DNA of 43,552 nucleotides from Lyngbya confervoides BDU141951. Lineage in GTDB: Bacteria > Cyanobacteriota > Cyanobacteriia > Thermosynechococcales > Thermosynechococcaceae. The notes under the pieces are model-generated. The model saw nothing but the letters and a program-made list of their open reading frames with translations, had not been told where the DNA came from and made no database searches. Below, one piece after another: positions 17,213 to 24,345 of the stretch. Each line of letters starts with the position of its first letter. Position 1 is the first letter of the stretch. The translations under genes were made by a program, and so were the position numbers. The DNA lies in contig NZ_JTHE03000051.1 in NCBI RefSeq assembly GCF_000817775.3, positions 1 to 43,552 of the forward strand, in the 5' to 3' direction.

Positions 17213-17656
17213 ATGTCGGATAGATCTGTGCCAAGAAAGCTTCGAAACCGCAAGCGCTCTAAGCGCCGCGCTATTTTCTGTCCGACCCACGGAACCTATC
17301 TAGACAGCGTTAGTCAGAAGCATTCCCTTTACACCGATAAGGCCGCGCACCTTCGGGAACGGGGCGTGGGCAAACGCGCCGCCATGCTGTTGGTGGCCAA
17401 TTCCCAAACGGTGCTGCTGCAGGGGGAATGGCTGGAGCAGTTCTGGTGCGATCGCTGCCAAGAAGCCTGCTGGTACCACGTGCGCAAGGTGGACAAGGAA
17501 TATTTTCTGCGCCCGGCCCCCCGCTCCCTTTGGGAGCAGGCTACTGGCGTTATCCACCCCGAGGGCAATCCATCGGTGGGAGAATTTACCCGCCGCCAGT
17601 CCCGCGCCCAGGGCAAAACCCAGCGACGAGATTTTGCCGCTGTGCTTGGGCGCTAG
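17213..17656 (+). CDS. Conserved cyanobacterial-type protein with putative zinc site
   Basis: A 147-residue basic protein. The start is ATG 17213, with GAGAGG just upstream; the frame is open further back to 17162 but without a good site. Cys23 and His26 (FCPTHG), with Cys79 and Cys82 (WCDRCQ) and Cys86/His89, suggest a zinc-ribbon or similar metal site. The N-terminus is very rich in Arg and Lys (KLRNRKRSKRRA), which could bind nucleic acid. No named family is recognised, though it reads like proteins seen across cyanobacteria. Its base composition is like the core genes and unlike the accessory genes that follow. Confidence 0.65.
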   Translation: MSDRSVPRKLRNRKRSKRRAIFCPTHGTYLDSVSQKHSLYTDKAAHLRERGVGKRAAMLLVANSQTVLLQGEWLEQFWCDRCQEACWYHVRKVDKEYFLRPAPRSLWEQATGVIHPEGNPSVGEFTRRQSRAQGKTQRRDFAAVLGR

Positions 17657-17666
17657 GGAAGGAAGT

Positions 17667-17711
17667 CTTCTCGCTATAAGCCTTCTCGCTATAGGCCTCC
17701 TCGCTATCAGG
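17667..17711. repeat. Three tandem 15-bp units ahead of the DUF3782 remnant
   Basis: Three imperfect 15-base units of the form CTTCTCGCTATAagc lie head to tail. The same motif, as GTCTTCTAGCTATAAT, occurs once in front of the intact DUF3782 gene near 23387-23402, where it holds a TATAAT box. The units are therefore probably a multiplied promoter piece. Confidence 0.5.
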
Positions 17712-17719
17712 GGAGGCCT

Positions 17720-17857
17720 ATGAGGCGGTGCCCGGCGATGGAGCAATCTGAGGTGATTCCCCTTATTGCCTGTGAAATTAAGTCCTCGATTGACAAGGCT
17801 GGGATGTATCGCTTTGGTCGGAAGGTGGATTTTTATGCCAAGCGGAACGGGAAATGA
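17720..17857 (+). pseudogene. Internally deleted copy of a DUF3782 gene
   Basis: A 45-codon open frame joins the start of the DUF3782 protein found at 23411 (MRRCPAMEQSEVIPLI) to part of its nuclease-like core (ACEIKSSIDKAGMYRFGRKV), skipping about 160 residues in frame. It ends at TGA after FYAKRNGK. Homology to the intact gene continues after the stop (GTCGAAAAATTGTGATC), so the copy once extended further. It keeps an EIK motif of the PD-(D/E)XK type but lacks the upstream Asp, so it should be inactive. Direct comparison of the two loci in this window supports the call. Confidence 0.75.
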
Positions 17858-17933
17858 GTCGAAAAATTGTGATCTGTTTGGGTGAGATAAATTGAAGAAG
17901 TAGTGACGCGAGTCGATCGATGGGGTCAGTGAG

Positions 17934-18638
17934 ATGACTATTTCTGCGGATCGCCAAATTATTTATCCGGATAGTGATGGACAGCCGATGGCGGATAACA
18001 CGAAGCAGTTTCGCTGGATTGTGCTGTTGAAGGAAAATTTGGAGTGTTTGTTTGCGGCTGACCCCCAGGTATTTGTGGCGGGGGATTTGCTGTGGTATCC
18101 GGTGGAAGGCCATCCCGAGATTCGGGTCGCGCCGGATGCGATGGTGGTGTTGGGTCGGCCAAAGGGAGATAGAGGTTCCTATCGGCAGTGGGAGGAAAGC
18201 GATATTGCGCCACAGGTGGTCTTTGAGGTGTTGTCGCCGGGTAATCGTTTGACGGAAATGGCGAAAAAGCTGCAATTTTATGACCGTTATGGGGTTGAGG
18301 AATACTATCTCTACGATCCCGATCGGAATGATCTGAGTGGATTTCAACGCTTGGAAGGAAAACTGACGGTTTTGGATGATATGACGGATTGGGTGAGTCC
18401 GCGATTAGGAATTCGGTTTGTGCTGATGCCAGATGATTTGCTGATTTACTATCCGGATGGCCAGCGATTTCTGACGACGGTTGAGCTGACGCAACAGATG
18501 CTACAAGAAAAGCAGCGGGCTGAGCAGGAAAAACAGCGGGCTGAGCAGGAAAAACAGCGGGCTGAGCAGGAAGCGGCGCGAGCTGATCGCTTGGCGGCGC
18601 AGTTGCGGGCGTTGGGGGTTGACCCAGATGGGGTTTAG
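17934..18638 (+). CDS. Uma2 family (DUF820) putative restriction endonuclease
   Basis: A 234-residue protein of the Uma2 family, which is very expanded in cyanobacteria and has a PD-(D/E)XK nuclease-like fold of unknown role. Typical blocks are DLLWYPVEGHPEIRVAPDAM (catalytic Asp region), FEVLSPGNRL (with the Glu-Val) and YGVEEYYLYDPDRND. The C-terminus is a coiled coil made of three exact 21-base units (18510-18572) that each encode KQRAEQE, followed by AARADRLAAQL. It is tandem with a close paralogue 44 bases downstream. No transposase is adjacent. The function is not established. Confidence 0.88.
   Translation: MTISADRQIIYPDSDGQPMADNTKQFRWIVLLKENLECLFAADPQVFVAGDLLWYPVEGHPEIRVAPDAMVVLGRPKGDRGSYRQWEESDIAPQVVFEVLSPGNRLTEMAKKLQFYDRYGVEEYYLYDPDRNDLSGFQRLEGKLTVLDDMTDWVSPRLGIRFVLMPDDLLIYYPDGQRFLTTVELTQQMLQEKQRAEQEKQRAEQEKQRAEQEAARADRLAAQLRALGVDPDGV
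18510..18572 (+). repeat. 3 x 21-bp in-frame repeat in the first Uma2 gene
   Basis: Three near-identical 21-base units encode KQRAEQE three times, one heptad each. The unit number could change by replication slippage without breaking the frame and would lengthen or shorten the coiled-coil tail. Confidence 0.85.
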
Positions 18639-18682
18639 GGGTGGGCTAGGATGAGGAAAGTCGATCAATTGAGGTGAGGGCC

Positions 18683-19396
18683 ATGACGATTTCTACTGAT
18701 CGCCCAATTGTATACCCCGACAGTGATGGTCAGCCGATGGCAGATAATACGCTGCAGTTTGAATGGATTGTCCTGCTGAAAGAAAATTTGGAGTGTTTGT
18801 TTGCGGCTGAGCCGGATGTTTTTGTGGCGGGGGATTTGTTGTGGTATCCGGTGGAAGGGCATCCAGAGATCCGGGTCGCGCCGGATGTGATGGTGGTGTT
18901 TGGTCGTCCGAAGGGGTATCGAGGCTCCTATCGGCAATGGCAGGAAAATCAGATTGTGCCGCAGGTGGTGTTTGAGGTGCTGTCGCCGGGGAATACGCTA
19001 CGGGAGATGGCAAAGAAGCAACAGTTTTATGAATGCTATGGGGTGGAGGAATATTACCTTTATGACCCCGATCGCAATGATTGGCATGGGTTGCGCCGGG
19101 TGAAGGATCGGCTTGTGGGGATTGATGCGATTACGGATTGGGTGAGTCCGCGGTTGGGAGTGCGGTTTGTGCTGACGGATGAGACGTTGGCTGTGTACTA
19201 CCCAGATGGGCGGCGGTTTTTAACCACGATTGAATTTTCGGCGCGGGCAGAGCAAGAGGCGGCGCGGGCAGAGCAAGAGGCGGCGCGGGCTGACCAGGTG
19301 GAATCGCAATTGGCGGCAGAAAGAGCGCGATCGTTGCGATTGTTAGAACAGCTACGATCGTTGGGGGTTGACCCGGATGCAGTTGAGGCAGAATGA
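18683..19396 (+). CDS. Uma2 family (DUF820) protein, tandem paralogue
   Basis: A 237-residue Uma2 protein, closely similar to the preceding one over its first ~190 residues (shared IVYPDSDGQPMADNT, PVEGHPEIRVAPD and VVFEVLSPGN). The frame opens at GTG 18674; ATG 18683 sits behind GGTGAGG and is chosen. The tail differs: two exact 21-base units (19241-19282) encode ARAEQEA, then AADQVESQLAAERAR, a predicted coiled coil. The two genes probably arose by tandem duplication. The end of this gene overlaps the start of the 280-bp direct repeat. Confidence 0.88.
   Translation: MTISTDRPIVYPDSDGQPMADNTLQFEWIVLLKENLECLFAAEPDVFVAGDLLWYPVEGHPEIRVAPDVMVVFGRPKGYRGSYRQWQENQIVPQVVFEVLSPGNTLREMAKKQQFYECYGVEEYYLYDPDRNDWHGLRRVKDRLVGIDAITDWVSPRLGVRFVLTDETLAVYYPDGRRFLTTIEFSARAEQEAARAEQEAARADQVESQLAAERARSLRLLEQLRSLGVDPDAVEAE
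19241..19282 (+). repeat. 2 x 21-bp in-frame repeat in the second Uma2 gene
   Basis: Two identical 21-base units encoding ARAEQEA are followed by a partial third (GCGCGGGCTGACCAG). The unit has the same length as those in the first Uma2 gene and the DUF3782 gene but a different sequence. Confidence 0.8.
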
Positions 19397-19662
19397 GCGA
19401 TGGTGTGGCTGAGGCTGAGGTTTTGTCGGATTGCGGCGATCGCATCACTCAATGCACCGGAGCGGTGGGTTGAGCCTTGGGCGATCGCGCTTCAGGGGGC
19501 GATCGTGGCGATGGATCGAGCAGCAGTTAGGGGTTGACCCAGATTTGAGTTCGGGGGCAGCGACAATTGATCAGAAAGTCCTCAGTGTTGCTTTTGCGTC
19601 GGGAGCAAACCGAGTTGGATTAAGTTGGGCTCTGGGAAGCTGAAGCGGATGGAGTGTTGTCG
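19383..19662 (+). repeat. 280-bp direct repeat, left copy
   Basis: This stretch is identical, base for base as read, to 20571-20850. It begins inside the last codons of the second Uma2 gene and includes a degraded Uma2-like tail (QQLGVDPD). It carries two or three GCGATCGC-type sites and no intact gene. The two copies bracket the toxin-antitoxin pair. Confidence 0.9.
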
Positions 19663-19741
19663 AGTGGGGCTAAGGTGGTAGACAGGGGCAGGCGATGGGG
19701 GTGAGTTAGAATGGGGGGAAGTCCAGTTTGAGGATAGGCTG
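19663..19741 (+). promoter_or_regulatory. Probable promoter region of the toxin-antitoxin pair
   Basis: The 79 bases between the left repeat and the antitoxin ATG should hold the operon promoter and an operator for autoregulation. TTAGAATGG about 35 bases before the ATG has a TAGAAT -10-like hexamer. No clear -35 or palindrome was found. Confidence 0.35.
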
Positions 19742-20056
19742 ATGACGGCGCCGATGGTTCCTAGTACTGTGGTTTCACCGGATCTGTTGGCAGTGCTGGA
19801 GCAATTGTCGCCGGAGTTGCAGCAGCTGGTGTTTGATTTTGCGGAGTTTTTGGTGCAGCGGCAGGATCAGGTCGTCGAAGTGCAATTGGTTAAGGCGGTA
19901 AAGCCGAAGCGGATTCGCGATTTGGATCGGGGTGCTGTTGTCTGGATGAGTGATGATTTTGATGACCCTTTGCCGGATGAGTTCTGGTTGGGTGAAAATG
20001 ATCCTTTGATGATGACGCCTGAGCCGACTCAGTCGATTGTGCCGGTGTCGGACTAG
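19742..20056 (+). CDS. DUF2281-type antitoxin
   Basis: A 104-residue protein, first gene of a type II toxin-antitoxin pair. The N-terminal half has LLAVLEQLSPELQQLVFDFA followed by EFLVQRQ, the helical pattern of DUF2281 proteins that commonly precede PIN toxins in cyanobacteria. The C-terminal half is acidic and probably disordered until bound (DDFDDPLPDEFW), as expected for a toxin-neutralising tail. It is two bases before the toxin ATG. By analogy it should neutralise the toxin and repress the operon; DNA binding cannot be judged from the sequence. Confidence 0.8.
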   Translation: MTAPMVPSTVVSPDLLAVLEQLSPELQQLVFDFAEFLVQRQDQVVEVQLVKAVKPKRIRDLDRGAVVWMSDDFDDPLPDEFWLGENDPLMMTPEPTQSIVPVSD

Positions 20057-20058
20057 GC

Positions 20059-20445
20059 ATGCGGCTACTGCTTGATACACATGCGTTGATTTGGTGGATC
20101 AGTTCATCTGAGCAGTTGCCCCAGCAGGTGTTGGATTTGCTAGAGGATTCGGACAATCCCTTGTTCCTGAGTGTTGCGAGTATTTGGGAGATACAGATTA
20201 AGTGTCAGAATGGCAAGCTGGAATTGGGTAAGCCTTTAGCCCAGTTAATCAGTAACCAGCAGGCAAATAATGGTCTGGCAATTTTGTTGATTGAGCCAGC
20301 GCATGTCTATGCGCTGCAGGGTTTGCCGGATGTTCATCGTGACCCATTTGATCGGATCATGATTGCTCAGGCGATTATGGAAAATTTGGCGTTTGTGAGT
20401 GCTGATCGGGTTTTGAGTGGATATCCCGTTCGACAAGTGTGGTGA
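20059..20445 (+). CDS. PIN-domain toxin (VapC-like ribonuclease)
   Basis: A 128-residue PIN-domain protein, a probable metal-dependent ribonuclease toxin. It opens with LLLDTHALIWW, whose Asp is the first acidic residue of the active site. ASIWEIQIK gives the conserved Glu. HRDPFDRIMIAQA and then FVSADRVL carry the later acidic residues. The whole set is present, so it should be active. It is coupled to the antitoxin gene and, like many such pairs, sits in an accessory region among repeats. Confidence 0.9.
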   Translation: MRLLLDTHALIWWISSSEQLPQQVLDLLEDSDNPLFLSVASIWEIQIKCQNGKLELGKPLAQLISNQQANNGLAILLIEPAHVYALQGLPDVHRDPFDRIMIAQAIMENLAFVSADRVLSGYPVRQVW

Positions 20446-20570
20446 CGATCGGGGATTAAAAGCATGATCGAATCAATGAGTGAAGCAGCCCAGCGAGAGC
20501 CGATGAAGCGCTGCTAAAAGCTGAACGATGGGCGGAATGGTTGCGATGTTGGAGATTGACCCAGATGCAA
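20446..20570 (+). pseudogene. Remnant of a Uma2 C-terminal tail
   Basis: This short stretch reads as degraded Uma2 tail sequence leading into the right direct repeat: GAACGATGGGCGG and GAGATTGACCCAGATGCAA parallel the end of the intact second Uma2 gene (GGGGGTTGACCCGGATGCAG). No open frame remains. Confidence 0.45.
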
Positions 20571-20850
20571 TTGAGGCAGAATGAGCGATGGTGTGGCTGA
20601 GGCTGAGGTTTTGTCGGATTGCGGCGATCGCATCACTCAATGCACCGGAGCGGTGGGTTGAGCCTTGGGCGATCGCGCTTCAGGGGGCGATCGTGGCGAT
20701 GGATCGAGCAGCAGTTAGGGGTTGACCCAGATTTGAGTTCGGGGGCAGCGACAATTGATCAGAAAGTCCTCAGTGTTGCTTTTGCGTCGGGAGCAAACCG
20801 AGTTGGATTAAGTTGGGCTCTGGGAAGCTGAAGCGGATGGAGTGTTGTCG
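20571..20850 (+). repeat. 280-bp direct repeat, right copy
   Basis: It is identical to 19383-19662, with an offset of 1,188 bases. The match ends sharply at GTGTTGTCG, after which the two flanks differ. Homology on the left is weaker before the identical block, which suggests the copies share an older Uma2-tail ancestor and were recently made identical by duplication or gene conversion. Confidence 0.9.
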
Positions 20851-21036
20851 TTGTTGGTCTGACAATACTTGAACCCTTTGGCGGTGTGGCGATGGCCGCA
20901 GGCTGGTCGAAGAGCATCGCGGGGGGCAGCCGCTGAAGCGCGATCGCCTGGGGGGAGAAGTATATCCCCTGTGGCATTCTGGACGAAGATACGGGCCAGT
21001 TACACATTAACTGCGGCATTTTAAGGAACACGGGTT
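20851..21036. other. Spacer before the GMD-like gene
   Basis: No gene is supported here. Open frames on both strands lack recognisable domains. The last 40 bases before ATG 21037 (TTTTAAGGAACACGGGTT) contain AAGGA, a good ribosome-binding site. Confidence 0.45.
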
Positions 21037-21981
21037 ATGAAAACAGCATTGATCTGCGGCATCTCTGGACAGGACGGCGCCTATTTGGCCAGACTGTTGC
21101 TGGAGAAGGGCTATCAGGTTTGGGGCACCTCTCGTGATGCCCAAATGGCCAGCTTTTCTCGGCTGGACCTGCTGGGGATTCGATCGCAGGTGAAGCTGGT
21201 GTCGATGGCGATGAATGATTTTCGGTCAGTGTTGCAGGTGCTGAGTGCGGCGAGTCCGGATGAGGTGTACAACCTGGCGGGGCAAAGTTCGGTGGGGCTG
21301 TCCTTTGATCAGCCGGTGGAGACCCTGGAGAGCATTGCCTCGGGGACGCTGAACCTTTTGGAGGCAATGCGCTTTTTGGGCCTGCCGATGAGATTTTACA
21401 ATGCAGGGTCTGGTGAATGCTTTGGAAACAGTGGCGAAGAGGGCGCAGACGAGAATACGCCCTTTCGGCCCCGGAGCCCCTATGCTGTGGCCAAGGCGAC
21501 TGCCTTTTGGGAGGTGGCCAACTATCGGGAGGCCTATGGGCTGTTTGCTTGCTCGGGCATTTTGTTTAACCATGAGTCGCCGCTGCGGCCGCAGCGGTTT
21601 GTGACCCAAAAGATTGTGGCGGCGGCTCAGCGAATTGCGGCGGGGAATCAAGAGATGCTGCGGCTGGGGAATATAGCGGTGAAGCGAGACTGGGGTTGGG
21701 CGCCGGAGTATGTGGAAGCGATGTATTTAATGCTGCAGCAGGACAAGCCGGAGGATTATGTGATCGCTACGGGGGAATCTCATTCCTTAGAAACCTTTGT
21801 GGACATGGTGTTTGCGGAGGTGGGGCTGGATTGGCAGGAGTATGTGGTGGTGGATGAGAGCCTGTATCGGCCTTCGGAGATTGCGGAGGGAAAGGGACGT
21901 CCCTATAAGGCGATGGCGAAGTTGGGATGGCGGGCTCAGTTGGGTCTCAACGAAGTGGTGCAGGGAATGTTAGCAGGCTGA
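21037..21981 (+). CDS. gmd: GDP-mannose 4,6-dehydratase-like SDR enzyme
   Basis: It probably converts GDP-D-mannose to GDP-4-keto-6-deoxymannose, the precursor of rhamnose, fucose and related sugars for surface glycans. The 314-residue protein has the GMD N-terminus CGISGQDGAYLA (NADP-binding), a catalytic Tyr/Lys pair in SPYAVAKA, the NHESPLRPQRFVTQKI block and RDWGWAPEYVEAM, all diagnostic of GMD rather than a generic epimerase. It is slightly shorter than common GMDs of about 340-370 residues. No partner reductase or epimerase for the keto sugar is seen in the window. It stands isolated between accessory fragments. Confidence 0.9.
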   Translation: MKTALICGISGQDGAYLARLLLEKGYQVWGTSRDAQMASFSRLDLLGIRSQVKLVSMAMNDFRSVLQVLSAASPDEVYNLAGQSSVGLSFDQPVETLESIASGTLNLLEAMRFLGLPMRFYNAGSGECFGNSGEEGADENTPFRPRSPYAVAKATAFWEVANYREAYGLFACSGILFNHESPLRPQRFVTQKIVAAAQRIAAGNQEMLRLGNIAVKRDWGWAPEYVEAMYLMLQQDKPEDYVIATGESHSLETFVDMVFAEVGLDWQEYVVVDESLYRPSEIAEGKGRPYKAMAKLGWRAQLGLNEVVQGMLAG

Positions 21982-22052
21982 GTTATCCGTAGGATAGACG
22001 GACTGAAGTTGAACCAGACTAAGGTCACTCAGAGGTTCTAGGAGATTTTGCG

Positions 22053-22190
22053 ATGCATGCCACTGGTCAGACCATGATTCCGATCTTGGAAAGTGGCGAT
22101 CGCCTGACTATCAGCCGCTCAAACGGGATGAAATGGGGGGCAGGGGGGCGTATGCAGGGGCTAAAGAGACTACTCAATTGGTGGTGCTGA
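22053..22190 (+). pseudogene. Possible fragment of a Uma2 gene start
   Basis: A short frame from ATG 22053 contains MIPILESGDRLT, which resembles the opening LESGDRLT of many Uma2 proteins, then loses similarity. It has no nuclease motifs. It would be a third decayed Uma2 copy in this hotspot. The resemblance is short. Confidence 0.35.
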
Positions 22191-22300
22191 TTGGCACCGC
22201 ATCTTGCTATTACGTCTCAGTCAACCCGTGCAAGGGTTGCGACCAGCACTCCTGTCTGAAAACACCTTTGATGTGATGAATTCGCCTCAGGATAGGGGTC

Positions 22301-22436
22301 AATACACAGGAGGCGCCCGAGGAGTTTTGGGCGCTGAAGGAGGTGTCCTTTGAGATTAAGCAGGGCGATCGCGTTGGGATTATTTTTAAGATGCTCTATT
22401 TCAAGGTTAATCGTTCTCTCAAACTCTGCCTAAGCT
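22301..22436 (+). pseudogene. Fragment of an ABC transporter ATPase (Wzt-like)
   Basis: The frame reads EEFWALKEVSFEIKQGDRVG then II, exactly the segment that precedes Walker A in polysaccharide-export ATPases, and then turns into unrelated sequence where GRNGAGKST should follow. The frame ends in TAA at 22436-22438, overlapping the permease ATG (TAATG). It is not a copy of the intact Wzt at 24346, whose equivalent reads EFWAVKDVSFELRRGE, so it comes from a different ATPase gene. Confidence 0.7.
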
Positions 22437-22437
22437 A

Positions 22438-23325
22438 ATGAACCATTCTGATTCACCTCATGCAAATCGGAAGTTAGATTCTTATAAAAGAGTCGTCTAT
22501 ACCCCTGAAAGCCGTATTCGTCATCCACTGCAAATGATGCGGGAGATGGGGCGTGATTTGCTGGCCTCGCGGGAACTGGCCTGGCGGTTGCTGGTGCGCG
22601 ACATCAGCGCCCAATATCGGCAATCTTTACTGGGGGTTTTCTGGGCCTTTGTGCCACCGGTTGTGACAGCCGTAGGGCTAGTGTTTGCCCGGAATACGGG
22701 GGTGGTGAATCTGGGTGAGACGGAGTTGCCCTATCCGGCCTATGTGATGTTTAGCATGGCGCTGTGGCAAACCTTTGTGGAGGCGCTGAATGGGCCGATC
22801 GCAGCGGTGAATGCGGCCAAGCCGATGCTGGCGAAGATTAATTTTCCCCGAGAGGCACTGCTACTGGCGAAGCTGGGGGAGGTGGCGTTTAACTTTGGTA
22901 TTAAGTTGATTTTGATTGTGGGCTTGTTTATCTGGTTTCAGATGCCGGTCACCTGGGCGGTGCTGCTGGCGCCGGTGGCGCTGGTGCACCTGGTAATGTT
23001 CGGTACTGGCATCGGCTTGCTGTTGTCGCCACTGGGGGCATTGTATGGGGATGTGCAAAAGGTGCTGCCGATGATTGTGGCCCCTTGGCTACTGGTGACG
23101 CCGGTGATCTACGAGGCACCTAAGGGCGGTTTGTTTGGTAGGCTGGTGCGGCTAAATCCGGTGACGCCGTTGCTGGTAACGACACGAGAACTGGCGACAA
23201 CGGGGGTGTTGACGGAAGCGAGCGGCTTTTGGTGGGCGAGCGGGCTGGCATTGGGGCTGTTACTGTTGGGCTGGATGCTGTATCGACTGGCAATGCCGTT
23301 TATCGTGGAGCGGATGAGCTCGTAA
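22438..23325 (+). CDS. wzm: ABC-2 type polysaccharide exporter permease (Wzm)
   Basis: The 295-residue membrane subunit of an ABC exporter that moves lipid-linked polysaccharide across the inner membrane. An N-terminal cytoplasmic segment (LAWRLLVRDISAQYRQSLLG) leads into about six hydrophobic helices, the first at FWAFVPPVVTAVGLVF. The RDISxxYRxSxLG motif is typical of Wzm/TagG permeases. Its ATPase is the Wzt gene at 24346, from which it is separated by a DUF3782 gene, an unusual break in this normally tight pair. The start ATG overlaps the stop of the ATPase remnant. Confidence 0.92.
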   Translation: MNHSDSPHANRKLDSYKRVVYTPESRIRHPLQMMREMGRDLLASRELAWRLLVRDISAQYRQSLLGVFWAFVPPVVTAVGLVFARNTGVVNLGETELPYPAYVMFSMALWQTFVEALNGPIAAVNAAKPMLAKINFPREALLLAKLGEVAFNFGIKLILIVGLFIWFQMPVTWAVLLAPVALVHLVMFGTGIGLLLSPLGALYGDVQKVLPMIVAPWLLVTPVIYEAPKGGLFGRLVRLNPVTPLLVTTRELATTGVLTEASGFWWASGLALGLLLLGWMLYRLAMPFIVERMSS

Positions 23326-23396
23326 GGGGTTAGCGGGCTAAAAATAGGGAGCTGGGAGGACTTCTGGCAACCTATTCTGGGGCGAAGTCTTCTAGC

Positions 23397-23402
23397 TATA
23401 AT
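23397..23402 (+). promoter_or_regulatory. TATAAT -10 box before the DUF3782 gene
   Basis: A perfect TATAAT lies in AGCTATAATGGCAGG. Transcription would begin close to 23409, so the first ATG (23411) would be nearly leaderless and the second ATG at 23429 is a likely start. No good -35 is seen. Confidence 0.5.
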
Positions 23403-23410
23403 GGCAGGAC

Positions 23411-24124
23411 ATGAAGCGGTGCCTAGCGATGGAGCAATCAGAGGTAATCACCCTTATTCAGCAAGAACTCCCCAGGCTAATCGCCCAAGAGCCCCTGGTG
23501 AGGGACTTTATCCTACGAACGGTTTCCGACTATTACGCCAGCAAGTCGGAAACGGAAAGCAAATTTGATCGGATTCTAGCGGAACTACAGCGGGATCGGG
23601 AGGAACAAGCCCGTAAGTGGGATGAGCAGAACCGTAAGTGGGATGAGCAGAACCGTAAGTGGGATGAGCAGAACCGTAAGTGGGATGAGCAGCTGGCTGA
23701 AATTCGTCGCCTTGATAAGCGTTTTGATAGCACCATTGGGGCCTTGGGCTCCCGTTGGGGTCTAGCTTCCGAAGCCAGCTTTCGTAATGCTTTGGCAGGG
23801 ATTCTAACAGAGTCCTTTGGGGTGGAGGTACTGAATCTGACGCTCTATGACAATGATGGGGAAGTGTTTGGCCGTCCTGATCAGGTGGAGCTTGACCTGA
23901 TCATCAAAAATGGCATAACCATTGCCTGTGAAATCAAGTCATCTATGGACAAGGCGGGGATGTATAGCTTTGGTCGTAAGGTAGATTTTTATGCTAAGCA
24001 TGAACAACGGCAGATTAGTCGAAAAATCGTGATCTCTCCGATGGTCGATAGCCGTGCTTTACCCGTGGCAAAGGCTCTCGGCATTGAAGTCTATAGCTAT
24101 GCTGATGCGGTGGAGGGACTTTGA
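23411..24124 (+). CDS. DUF3782 / PD-(D/E)XK nuclease-like protein
   Basis: A 237-residue protein of a family common in cyanobacteria and uncharacterised. The N-terminal ~60 residues are helical. The middle is a coiled coil with four 21-base repeats encoding (N/A)RKWDEQ (23609-23692). The C-terminal domain has GRPDQVELDLII with the catalytic-type Asp and then IACEIKSSMDK with the ExK, which is the PD-(D/E)XK signature. Start is 23411 or 23429. A decayed copy with an internal deletion lies at 17720. It sits between the exporter permease and ATPase genes, so it probably inserted there. Confidence 0.85.
   Translation: MKRCLAMEQSEVITLIQQELPRLIAQEPLVRDFILRTVSDYYASKSETESKFDRILAELQRDREEQARKWDEQNRKWDEQNRKWDEQNRKWDEQLAEIRRLDKRFDSTIGALGSRWGLASEASFRNALAGILTESFGVEVLNLTLYDNDGEVFGRPDQVELDLIIKNGITIACEIKSSMDKAGMYSFGRKVDFYAKHEQRQISRKIVISPMVDSRALPVAKALGIEVYSYADAVEGL
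23609..23692 (+). repeat. 4 x 21-bp in-frame tandem repeat in the DUF3782 gene
   Basis: Four units of 21 bases (NNCCGTAAGTGGGATGAGCAG) differ only at the first two or three bases. They encode RKWDEQN heptads of a coiled coil and could vary in number by slippage. Confidence 0.9.
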
Positions 24125-24345
24125 CCTAAGTGCATCCTGTCTTTTGAGATATGATTCAGCTGGCTTTCCTTGGGTTGGAGGGCGAAGAATCTTATAACGA
24201 GTCTGGGTTGCCTCGCTGATGCTGGGAGCGATTATCGTGGATACATCGGCAAGACGCGATGCTTTCGGAAATTGCACTCTAAGTTAAAACCCCTCATCGC
24301 AACCTTTTAACTTTATATCGTAACCTTCAAACCTTCTAACGTCTT

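Noticed and set aside
19431-19643. A 70-codon frame that occurs twice (again at 20619-20831)
   Set aside because: It is identical only because it lies in the 280-bp direct repeat; the content is degraded Uma2 tail plus HIP1 sites in a shifted frame.
23609-23692. Four regularly spaced repeats considered as a CRISPR array
   Set aside because: The units are contiguous with no spacers, in frame within a coding gene, and encode a coiled coil.
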